This document shows positions 1 through 6,903 of a DNA stretch of 56,698 bases, in pieces. The notes below the pieces were generated by a model. It was not told the DNA's origin. It was given only the letters and a program-made list of their open reading frames with translations, and searched no databases. The stretch spans positions 1 to 56,698 of the forward strand of contig CAIXNB010000103.1 in the NCBI GenBank assembly GCA_903920695.1. Reading direction: 5' to 3'. Both the position numbers and the translations under genes were made by a program. The DNA comes from an uncultured beta proteobacterium. GTDB taxonomy: Bacteria > Pseudomonadota > Gammaproteobacteria > Burkholderiales > Burkholderiaceae_C. Position 1 is the stretch's first letter. Every line of letters starts with the position of its first letter.

Positions 1-131
1 AAGACGTTGTAGCGAATCTGGCTGCCCGACATGGCCGTGTAGCCCAAGTAGTGGTAGCGCGCGACATACTCATTCCATAGCCTCGAAGCTGCCGTGCCGC
101 TGACCGTTTCAAGCCTGATTGCGTATTCCGG
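1..131 (-). pseudogene. DUF4338 (DruA-like) protein fragment, cut by the window edge and by an IS21-type end
   Basis: Reading the minus strand from about 131 down to 1 gives an open frame with residues such as LWNEYVARYHYLGY followed by a Ser-Gly-Ser-Gln-Ile-Arg-Tyr stretch. This resembles the LWN-x-x-V-x-x-HYLGY region of DUF4338 proteins, the family that includes DruA of the Druantia defence system and many stand-alone genes near mobile DNA. Only about 43 codons are visible. The frame runs off the left edge, and its upstream side stops where the first IS21-type repeat begins (125), so the gene was interrupted there. No start codon or ribosome site can be assigned. Function cannot be claimed from such a short piece; the assignment rests on motif memory. 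Confidence 0.5.
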
Positions 132-185
132 TGAACGTGACCACTGATTCCGGCAACGTGACCGGCAATTCCGGCGAACGTGACC
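125..185. repeat. Three tandem copies of ATTCCGG-n-AACGTGACC, IS21-type terminal repeats
   Basis: Copies lie at 125-142 (ATTCCGGTGAACGTGACC), 147-163 (ATTCCGGCAACGTGACC) and 168-185 (ATTCCGGCGAACGTGACC), separated by four bases. The repeats are seen directly. Their role as transposase-binding ends is inferred from their position behind the istB stop codon. Confidence 0.75.
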
Positions 186-364
186 GATGGGTCGGTGTTG
201 CGCGATTCAATTTTATGCCGAGCTGTTTTTTCGGCTAATGTTGCCTTTCTGGTGTTGGATTTCATTATTCATAGGCCCCTGCCAGGGCCGCCGGCAGGCC
301 CCCCTCGGTTGTGCATGTACTCATGCATTACCCGCCCCCGGCCAGGGCAATGGGGCCACGATGA

Positions 365-520
365 TCAGGCGGTGATGTTTGCCTTTGCTGCTGGATTTTT
401 CTTGCGCATCGACTCCCCCGTAAGGGTAAAGCGGTGATGGTTTTGCATGAGCCGGTCCAGCATGGCATCGGCCACAGTCTGGTCTCCAATCCACTCATGC
501 CAGTGCTCGATGGGCAACTG
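365..520 (-). pseudogene. istB: IstB-like ATP-binding protein, C-terminal fragment (IS21 helper ATPase)
   Basis: The minus strand encodes about 51 residues ending at a TGA at 365-367. They include QLPIEHWHEWIGD, then DAMLDRLMQNHHR, and GESMRKK near the end. This is the characteristic C-terminus of IstB, the AAA+ helper ATPase of IS21 transposition (family knowledge). The N-terminal Walker motifs are absent because the frame is lost at about 520, exactly where the RIT left end starts. It is a dead remnant. Confidence 0.8.
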
Positions 521-610
521 TAATGCGGAGTTAATTCTTACGCGGAGTCCCGCTTCGGAGACCCCGCATCCACTTCATTCTTGAGGCTTTTTTCTCCGCA
601 TAATCCTACT
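521..610. repeat. Left-end inverted and direct GCGGAG repeats of the RIT element
   Basis: Words seen: TAATGCGGAG (521-530), ACGCGGAGT (540-548), CCCCGCAT (563-570) and CTCCGCATAA (593-602). The first and last form an inverted pair differing at one position. The repeats occupy the terminal 90 bases before ritA, the expected place for recombinase recognition sites. Their function is inferred. Confidence 0.55.
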
Positions 611-648
611 GTCTTCCTAGGCCAATTTGGCCGATTTTGGAGGAAGTC

Positions 649-1896
649 ATGTTTGCAAACTATTTCGAATCGAAGGGAAGAATCCACACGCTTTGCGCCG
701 GTTCCAGCGGATCCTTGCTGGAAGAATTTGCTTGTGATCTGTGGAAAACGGGGTATGCGGAGATCACCGCACGTCGACACATTCGAGCGGCGGAACACCT
801 GATTTATTGGGCGGATCAGAATGCTATCCGTGTTGACAAATTCCAGGGAGAAGTTCTTTCCCGCTTCGACAAACACCTGAACCAATGCCGGTGTTCTGGC
901 TACGGACACTATGATCGAATGAATTTGGTAAGCGGCGCGCGCCTGTTCATGGGTCACCTTTACGGCGCCGGTGTCATCGACGCCTTTAATACCAATAAAG
1001 CGGCGCCGGATCCAGTCTTACTCACTTCGTTTTGTGAGTGGATGCGTTTGCGACGAGGATCGAAAGACTCCACGCTCAGTACGTACAGCATTTCGATCTC
1101 AGATCTGCTGAAACAAGTGGGAGATGATCCGGGAAAATTCGATGTAAAAAGCTTGCGCCAGTTTGTATTGGACACAAGCCGCAAGCAGGGATTGGCAGCG
1201 ACCAAGAACTGTACGACGGCGCTACGCATGTTCCTTCGCTTTTTGACCGCCGAGGGCAAGTGCGCAGTTAACCTGGCTGACGCTGTTCCCGTCGTCGCTC
1301 AATGGAAACATTCTTCGCTACCACGCTACCTGCAAGCGCAAGACGTCGAACGCATCATTGCTTCGTGCAATCTTGGTTCCCCGGTTGGCCGGCGGGATCG
1401 GGCGATTCTGCTCTTGCTTGCACGACTGGGATTGCGAGCAGGTGATATCGTCCAAATTCAATTGGGGGACATCGACTGGAAGGCAGCCTGGATATCCGCC
1501 ACGGGCAAGAGCCGACGGCAGACGAAGTTCCCTCTGACCCAGGAGGTCGGCCAAGCGATCATCAACTACTTGCAGGATGGGCGGCCGCAAGCTGACACTA
1601 CTGCCCTATTTGTCGGATCCCGGGCACCGTTCCGTGCCTTTGCAAGTCACAGCGCGATTTCGGTGATCGCTGCCAAGGCAATGCAACGGGCCGATGTTCA
1701 CTGTCCGAGCGGCGGTGCTGCCCATGTGCTGCGTCATTCTGTCGCAACGTCGATGCTGCGAGAAGGTACATCGTTGCAGGACATCGCGGTCATACTTGGT
1801 CACCGGTCTATCACGACAACACAAATCTACGCCAAAGTTGATCGTTCGACACTACAACAGATTGCACAACCTTGGCCGGAGGTGCAGCCATGCTAG
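649..1896 (+). CDS. ritA: Tyrosine site-specific recombinase RitA (first gene of RIT element)
   Basis: This 415-residue tyrosine recombinase has an N-terminal SAM-like core-binding region followed by a C-terminal catalytic domain from about residue 225. Visible catalytic elements are Arg in LGLRAGD, the HxxR box in HVLRHSVAT, and LGHRSITTTQIYAKV with His and the nucleophilic Tyr close to the C-terminus. The ATG at 649 is preceded by GGAGGAAGTC, a strong ribosome site, so it is preferred over the in-frame TTG at 637. The stop overlaps the start of ritB (ATGCTAG), which suggests translational coupling. In RIT elements the three recombinases are thought to act together on the element ends. The gene looks intact; activity is unknown. 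Confidence 0.85.
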   Translation: MFANYFESKGRIHTLCAGSSGSLLEEFACDLWKTGYAEITARRHIRAAEHLIYWADQNAIRVDKFQGEVLSRFDKHLNQCRCSGYGHYDRMNLVSGARLFMGHLYGAGVIDAFNTNKAAPDPVLLTSFCEWMRLRRGSKDSTLSTYSISISDLLKQVGDDPGKFDVKSLRQFVLDTSRKQGLAATKNCTTALRMFLRFLTAEGKCAVNLADAVPVVAQWKHSSLPRYLQAQDVERIIASCNLGSPVGRRDRAILLLLARLGLRAGDIVQIQLGDIDWKAAWISATGKSRRQTKFPLTQEVGQAIINYLQDGRPQADTTALFVGSRAPFRAFASHSAISVIAAKAMQRADVHCPSGGAAHVLRHSVATSMLREGTSLQDIAVILGHRSITTTQIYAKVDRSTLQQIAQPWPEVQPC

Positions 1897-2798
1897 TCGA
1901 CCATGTGGAGGCATATCTGGCCATGCGCCGTGCGTGCGGGTTTGATCTCAAATCAGAGGGGAAATGTCTGCTCAGCTTCGCCGCATTCTCAGACGCACGC
2001 GGGCAGGACTGCGTTTGCCGAGAAACGGCTGTTGAATGGGCTGGACTGGCGCGAACGGTTCATCAGCGCGCACGCAAGATTGGCCATGTAATTCGTTTCG
2101 TGCGCTTCGCCCGGGTTGAAGATTCTCGCCACGAAATGCCGGCAGCCATCTTTGGTAGCGAAAAGGGTCCGCGTCCTGTCCCCTACATCATGTCCTGCGA
2201 AGACATTCAGCGGTTCGTGAAGGCGGCATTCCATCTGGGATGCCACTCGTTGCGCCGCCAGACCTACGGCGCGTTCTTCTCGCTGCTGGCATGCACGGGA
2301 CTTCGCACTTCCGAAGCCATTCACCTGCGCTACGGCGACATCACCCCGGACGGATTGGTAATTCGAAATTCCAAGTTCCGAAAAAGCCGCCTTGTCCCAA
2401 TTCACGAAACTGTAAGGGCTGGCCTCGAACGCTATCTCGAACAGCGGCGGCCTTATGCTCCGCTGGATGATCATGTATTTGTTTCGTTGCGCAGGAAGCC
2501 CCTGATCATCGAGAACGTTGAAACCGCATTTGGTGCGGTTGCTAAGGCAATTGGATTGCCGTGTCGACCGGTGCGTCCTCGGCCCACGCCGCATTCCCTA
2601 AGGCACACCTTTGCCGTGAGATCTCTGGAACACTGCCCGGATGGTCGTGATCACATCACGAAACATATGTTGGCACTCTCGACTTATCTCGGGCATGGCA
2701 ATGTTGCACATACCTATTGGTATCTGGAAGCGACGCCTGATCTCATGAGAGGCATCGCTGAGCGGTGTGAGAGCTTTGTGGCAGGAGTACAGTCATGA
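1890..2798 (+). CDS. ritB: Tyrosine site-specific recombinase RitB (second gene of RIT element)
   Basis: This 302-residue recombinase has the catalytic set of the integrase family: Arg in TGLRTSEAI, HSLRHTF as the HxxR box, and LGHGNVAHTYWYLEAT containing His and the likely nucleophilic Tyr. The ATG at 1890 follows GGAGGTGCAGCC. It lies inside the ritA stop region, and the gene's own TGA overlaps the ritC ATG (ATGA at 2795-2798). Such chained overlaps are typical of RIT trios. No frameshift or missing catalytic residue is seen, so the protein may still be made even though its partner RitC is truncated. Confidence 0.85.
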   Translation: MLVDHVEAYLAMRRACGFDLKSEGKCLLSFAAFSDARGQDCVCRETAVEWAGLARTVHQRARKIGHVIRFVRFARVEDSRHEMPAAIFGSEKGPRPVPYIMSCEDIQRFVKAAFHLGCHSLRRQTYGAFFSLLACTGLRTSEAIHLRYGDITPDGLVIRNSKFRKSRLVPIHETVRAGLERYLEQRRPYAPLDDHVFVSLRRKPLIIENVETAFGAVAKAIGLPCRPVRPRPTPHSLRHTFAVRSLEHCPDGRDHITKHMLALSTYLGHGNVAHTYWYLEATPDLMRGIAERCESFVAGVQS

Positions 2799-3001
2799 CA
2801 CTGATCGCCCCACATATCTCGGCGTTTCTCCAACAACGCCTTCCCATCGAACGCGGCGCCAGCGACAACACCTGCGAGTCGTATGCCTACGCTTTCAAGC
2901 TGCTCTTGGAATACGCCAGTGACACTCTCAAAGTTCCACCGTCACAATTGAATCTCGAGCAAATTGATGCGCGGCTGATTGTCGGCTTCCTGAGCCATCT
3001 C
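2795..3001 (+). pseudogene. ritC: Tyrosine recombinase RitC, N-terminal fragment only
   Basis: The ATG at 2795 overlaps the ritB stop. The first ~69 codons encode a typical RitC N-terminus (ISAFLQQRLPIERGAS followed by a Cys-Glu-Ser-Tyr-Ala-Tyr helix and an FLSHL segment). The similarity then ends abruptly near 3001. The open frame continues to 3337, but that continuation is antisense to an IS110-type transposase and lacks any integrase catalytic residues. The whole catalytic domain (Arg, HxxR, Tyr) is therefore lost, so the trio is non-functional in cis. Either the IS110 element inserted and the distal part was deleted, or a recombination joined the two. Confidence 0.8.
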
Positions 3002-3406
3002 GCGTGCCCGCGTCAAATCGCGCAGCGCTTCCTGCGCGCCATCGGGCACCCATACCGCTGTCAACTCCCCAGCCCGATGCAGTCTTGCCAACAAGAGACT
3101 GTCGCGTCGATCAGTCTTGACCCGATCTCCTGCCTTCTTCGGAATCAGCGACGGCGCAACAACCTGGCACTCCCAGCCCAACTCAGTCAGTTGGCGATGA
3201 AGCCCGTACCCACAGGGGCCAGCCTCGTAGCAAAACTTCAGATCAGCGCCATCCTTGCGAAGTTGCTTGACCAACTTCGCAACGGCCTGGGGCGTGTTTT
3301 CAATCTCACCAACGTAACGAACCTCACCACCTCCTGATGGCGCTACCGTTACCGCAATCGTCGCTTTGTGCACATCCATTCCTACGTACTTGATAAACTC
3401 ACTCAT
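3000..3406 (-). pseudogene. IS110-family transposase, N-terminal DEDD domain fragment
   Basis: The minus strand from ATG 3406 encodes about 135 residues beginning MSEFIKYVGMDVHKATIAV. CYEAGPCGYGLHRQL and DRVKTDRRDSLLLARL follow. These are hallmark blocks of the RuvC-like DEDD catalytic domain of IS110-family transposases (acidic residues in MDVHK, YEAG and KTDRRD). The start follows GAGGAGGCAGGTC. The C-terminal domain with the conserved Ser is missing: after ALRDLTRARE the frame enters antisense ritC sequence near 3000 and soon ends. It is a truncated, inactive transposase. Confidence 0.85.
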
Positions 3407-3560
3407 GACCTGCCTCCTCAATTTCGGCTCTGCGCCTTTGGTTGAAAAACCCCAAGCGTAATCCGCGTCGCTTGAGGTTGGCAGGTCAATACATGATGTC
3501 TACAGGCATACGGGCCGCGTGCATACGGGTTACGCGCTGACCGCAAAACGCAAGCGCTCT
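3407..3560 (-). other. Non-coding flank upstream of the IS110 transposase fragment
   Basis: No gene is seen here. On the minus strand this is the leader of the transposase fragment. It has two CCCGTATGC words about 15 bases apart (3508-3532 region) and ends a few bases before the stop codon of the DUF1631 gene. IS110 elements carry a non-coding end that encodes a bridge RNA, located upstream of the transposase in one subgroup. Whether this 150-base stretch includes such a relic cannot be told by eye. Confidence 0.35.
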
Positions 3561-5918
3561 TCAGCTCAGCAGCCGTTCCGGATTGGCCGCCAGTTTGCCC
3601 AGCGCATCGCGCGTGGCGCGCACGGTGAGGGTCTCCTGCTCCTCGGGTATCAGCAGGCCGGCCTGCAGGTAGGCCGCCAGGCGCGCTGCCTGGATCAGGT
3701 AGCTGCGGCCATCGGTTGAAGCAAACAGATTCAGATGCTGGCGCGCGCTGCGCCAGACAAACTGCACCTGCACCACGCGGCCGTTGTGGTCCAGCGTGAA
3801 CCAGGAGCCAATCTGCAATTCCTGCACCCAGGCCGTCATGGCTGCGCTCGGGCTGGAGCCGCCATCGGTCACAACGTCGATGTTGGAGGCGTCGATGCCG
3901 AGCATCATCTCGATGTTCTGGGCATCGAGCGGCAAAACGCCCATGGCGTCATCGTCAACGAAATCCTCGAGGTGGGCCAGCCGCTCGGCCATGGCCGCAA
4001 TCTGCGCCGCCGGTATCGCCTGCGTCTTGGAGACGAAGGCATCGGCCAGCGTGTCATTGACGGTTTTGACGTGGGCGTCCTGCTCTGCTGTAGACACACC
4101 GAGCAACGTCATGCCGACGCGCAGGTTCTGCAGCAGTTGCGGCAAACCGGCAATCACGCGGGCGCGGTCACTGCGATTGGGCTTGGCACTGGCCGACCAG
4201 ACCAGATCGGTCGCCAGCTTCTTGAGCGCCAGCGTGTCGGCGTGCTGCGGACCCTTGCGCATAGCGGCCAGCGCCAGCACCTCGGCCCAGACCTTGAACA
4301 GAAACTGGCTGATGGCATCGCTCACCGGCATATCCTTGAGCATGTTGCGCATCTCGATCGTGTACTGGATTGTCAGGGTCTCCTTCTGCTCAACCTGCTG
4401 CGCCACACTGACCGCTTTCTGGGTTGAAGCCTGGCCGGTCAGGTACTGGGCCAGAAACTTCTGAAATTCGTCGTAGACCAGCTGGTAGACGCGCCGGCCG
4501 GTCTCGGGATATTGCTCGATCACCTGGACCACGCGCTTGATTTCAGTCTCAAGTGCGCTGCCGTTGATGCCGCTGCCATCGAAACCCATGACACAGGAAC
4601 CCATGCGGTCGAGCAACTGGCGCGCCGGATGATCGAGGGTGCCAAAAAAATCGGGCTCGGCCAGCGCCACGCGCAGCACCGGCATCTGCAGGCGCGCCAC
4701 CCACAGGCGAATGGCGGGCGGTATGCGATCTTCCTGCAGGATGGCCTGAAACATCAGCGCCACCACCTCGATCACGGCTTTTTCGCCCTGGGTTTGCGCC
4801 TTGCCCTTGAGGTCCTTGCTCCGACTGCGCAAGTCATCGGCGGCCCGGGCGACACCAGCCGGACTGTAGTCCAGTATCAGCGTGTCACTCTCGGCAGCAC
4901 GCCCCGAAGTGGCTGCCGCTGGCGCCATCGCCGCCGCCAATGCTGGCGAGGGCCGGTACGGGGCGCCGCCTTCACCGCTGGCTGCGTTTGAGCCGGTTAA
5001 CAGTCGCTTGAGCTGCCCAACCACACCCAGGGCCTGACTGCGCGCGCGTGCCATGGGCACGGTCCGAGTCAGCATGCGGGTTTCTTCGGCAGCGCTGCCG
5101 TATCCGGATTCAGACCGTCCGGCCGACATCTGCCCAGGCACTGGCGAACCCGCTTCGCCCGAAGCCGAACGCGCGCCAGACGCGCCACTGCTGCGCGGCT
5201 GCGCTGAGGATGGAAGGCTCGGGCTTGTCGGCAAATCGGACCGGGATAACTCAAACCGCGGCTCGGCAGGCGGCACACGCTTGACGCGGTCCTCCAGCGC
5301 AATGATTGGCAGCACACCGCGTTCGATCAAAAAAGTATTGCAGTTGACACAGGCTTGCAGCAGACGTTCGGTCATGATTTTGCGCGCCACTTCGTGCACC
5401 GACAGCCAGGCCTGGCGCGACAAGCCGGTCGCGGACCAGCGCTTGATCATCCAGAGAAACAGCACCTCGGGGCGAAGAATGTCGTGGTTATCGAGTTCGC
5501 GCACCTGCTCCAGGTGCCGGATACGAAAATGCAGATCATTCAACTCGACGCTGACATTTTCCATCAGGCCCAGTGCCAGCCGGGAGGCCAGGATCTTGTC
5601 TTCCACCACCTCGGTCCCGACCAGCTCAAAGCCACCATCGGTTCTTCTTTGCGGCTTGGCGGTCTGTGGCTGCAAGGCCGCCTGCCAGTCTTCCACGGTG
5701 CCGGCGACCCAGGCCGCGCGATGGCGCTGGTAAAGCGACCAGGCGTCGCGCCGGTTGTTCATTTCGCGCGAAGGCGCGGCTTCGTCCATCAGTTCCTGGA
5801 GCCGGGTGTCTAGCGCCGCGCCAAGTTCCACCATGGCGCGCTCTGCCGCCGCCACAAAACGCTTGCGCGCCTCATGTGCAAGTTGGCCGTGCTGCGCAAA
5901 CGGGGGTGGAGACTGCAT
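3561..5918 (-). CDS. DUF1631 family protein
   Basis: A 785-residue soluble protein matching, by overall composition and several blocks, the DUF1631 family common in Betaproteobacteria, sometimes mislabelled thymidine phosphorylase. No enzyme motif is recognised. The N-terminal half is largely helical. Residues ~200-330 form a Ser/Pro/Gly-rich linker, and the C-terminal half again looks helical with a PilZ-like beta-rich end (GSWFTLDHNGRVVQVQFVWRS) that may be a regulatory module; that reading is tentative. The ATG at 5918 follows TTTGAGGC. It lies 14 bases downstream of secF in the same direction and could be cotranscribed with it. The stop codon lies at the boundary with the mobile-element scar, so the gene appears complete. 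Molecular function is unknown. Confidence 0.75.
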   Translation of the reverse strand: MQSPPPFAQHGQLAHEARKRFVAAAERAMVELGAALDTRLQELMDEAAPSREMNNRRDAWSLYQRHRAAWVAGTVEDWQAALQPQTAKPQRRTDGGFELVGTEVVEDKILASRLALGLMENVSVELNDLHFRIRHLEQVRELDNHDILRPEVLFLWMIKRWSATGLSRQAWLSVHEVARKIMTERLLQACVNCNTFLIERGVLPIIALEDRVKRVPPAEPRFELSRSDLPTSPSLPSSAQPRSSGASGARSASGEAGSPVPGQMSAGRSESGYGSAAEETRMLTRTVPMARARSQALGVVGQLKRLLTGSNAASGEGGAPYRPSPALAAAMAPAAATSGRAAESDTLILDYSPAGVARAADDLRSRSKDLKGKAQTQGEKAVIEVVALMFQAILQEDRIPPAIRLWVARLQMPVLRVALAEPDFFGTLDHPARQLLDRMGSCVMGFDGSGINGSALETEIKRVVQVIEQYPETGRRVYQLVYDEFQKFLAQYLTGQASTQKAVSVAQQVEQKETLTIQYTIEMRNMLKDMPVSDAISQFLFKVWAEVLALAAMRKGPQHADTLALKKLATDLVWSASAKPNRSDRARVIAGLPQLLQNLRVGMTLLGVSTAEQDAHVKTVNDTLADAFVSKTQAIPAAQIAAMAERLAHLEDFVDDDAMGVLPLDAQNIEMMLGIDASNIDVVTDGGSSPSAAMTAWVQELQIGSWFTLDHNGRVVQVQFVWRSARQHLNLFASTDGRSYLIQAARLAAYLQAGLLIPEEQETLTVRATRDALGKLAANPERLLS

Positions 5919-5932
5919 GCCTCAAATTTTAG

Positions 5933-6889
5933 TCAGACTGTGGCGCCGTCGTTGGGGTCATTGGGATCCCCTTCCTTCTTGCTGGCACCGCCCTTGATCA
6001 GATCTTCGCGCTTGATGCCCAGCCACATGGCGATGGCGGCGGCGACAAAGACCGAGGAGTAGATGCCAAACAGGATGCCGATCGTCAGCGCCAGCGCAAA
6101 ATAATGCAGCGTGGCGCCGCCAAACAGCAGCATCGACAGCACCATCAACTGCGTGCAGCCGTGGGTGATGATGGTCCGGCTCATGGTGGAGGTGATCGAA
6201 CTGTCGATGATCTGCATCGTGTTCATCTTGCGATAGCGTCGGAAATTCTCGCGAATCCGGTCAAAGATGACGACCGATTCATTAACCGAATAACCGAGCA
6301 CCGCGAGCACGGCGGCCAGCACCGGCAGCGAGAACTCCCACTGGAAGAAGGCGAAAAAGCCCAGAATGATGATGACGTCGTGCAGATTGGCGATGATGGC
6401 CGCAACCGCGAACTTCCACTCAAAGCGGATCGCCAGATAAAGCATGATGCCGATCACGACCGAGGCCAGCGCCTTCAGACCATCGGTGGCCAGTTCGTCA
6501 CCGACCTGTGGTCCGACGAACTCGGTGCGGCGCAGGACGACGCCCGCATCGGCCGTCTTGAGCGCGCTCATCACATGCTCGCTTTGCTGCGCCGAGCTAA
6601 CGCCTTTTTGCACCGGCAGGCGAATCAGCACATCGCGCGTGGTGCCAAAGTTCTGCACCAGCACATCGTTCAGGCCCAGTTTCGCCACCGTGCTGCGCAC
6701 CGCGTTCAAATCAGCCGGCTGCGAGTAGCTGACCTCCATCAGCGTGCCGCCGGTGAACTCAACCGACAGATGCAGGCCGCGTGAGAACAGGAAAAAGACT
6801 GCCGCCAGGAAGGTGAGCAGCGACACCACATTGAAAACCAGCGCATGCCGCATGAACGGAATGTCGCGGCGGATTCTGAAAAATTCCAT
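5933..6889 (-). CDS. secF: Protein translocase subunit SecF
   Basis: This inner-membrane partner of SecD uses the proton-motive force to assist Sec-dependent export. The 318-residue length and six-helix topology fit: a first membrane segment at ~15-35, a periplasmic P1-like region beginning VEFTGGTLMEV, and a block of five helices from ~135 on. The conserved RND-type motif SVNESVVIFDRIRENFR is visible. The start at 6889 follows AGAGGA at a slightly long spacing. The gene is 14 bases downstream of secD, in the usual yajC-secD-secF order. No anomalies are seen. Confidence 0.96.
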   Translation of the reverse strand: MEFFRIRRDIPFMRHALVFNVVSLLTFLAAVFFLFSRGLHLSVEFTGGTLMEVSYSQPADLNAVRSTVAKLGLNDVLVQNFGTTRDVLIRLPVQKGVSSAQQSEHVMSALKTADAGVVLRRTEFVGPQVGDELATDGLKALASVVIGIMLYLAIRFEWKFAVAAIIANLHDVIIILGFFAFFQWEFSLPVLAAVLAVLGYSVNESVVIFDRIRENFRRYRKMNTMQIIDSSITSTMSRTIITHGCTQLMVLSMLLFGGATLHYFALALTIGILFGIYSSVFVAAAIAMWLGIKREDLIKGGASKKEGDPNDPNDGATV

Positions 6890-6903
6890 GAACGTGTGTC
6901 CTC

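Larger units (their letters stand above)
125..520 (-). mobile_element. Remnant of an IS21-family insertion sequence (istB end)
   Basis: The segment has the layout of the istB-side end of an IS21 element. It contains the last codons of istB on the minus strand (stop at 365-367), a non-coding tail, and a block of three short direct repeats at 125-185 where the element would end. IS21 elements carry multiple terminal repeats bound by the transposase, so the arrangement fits. istA and most of istB are missing. The element is cut at about 520 by the RIT element and itself interrupts the DUF4338 fragment. It cannot transpose alone. Confidence 0.65.
521..3002 (+). mobile_element. RIT (recombinase-in-trio) element, truncated at its right end
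   Basis: Three consecutive, overlapping genes on the plus strand encode tyrosine recombinases of different sizes, the defining layout of RIT elements. The left end at 521-610 holds repeated TATGCGGAG-like words in both orientations: TAATGCGGAG at 521-530 and CTCCGCATAA at 593-602, with related words between. These are likely recombinase-binding repeats. The right end is missing: ritC stops matching at about 3001, where an IS110-type sequence begins on the opposite strand. The element sits inside the IS21 remnant. Without ritC and the right terminus it is probably immobile unless complemented in trans. Confidence 0.75.

Noticed and set aside
1..131. A Druantia defence system at the left edge
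   Set aside because: Only a fragment of one DUF4338-like protein is visible and no DruB-E partner is seen. Many DUF4338 genes are unrelated to defence.
3002..3337. Continuation of the ritC reading frame to 3337
   Set aside because: It is antisense to the IS110 transposase domain and has no integrase residues, so the frame is open by chance.
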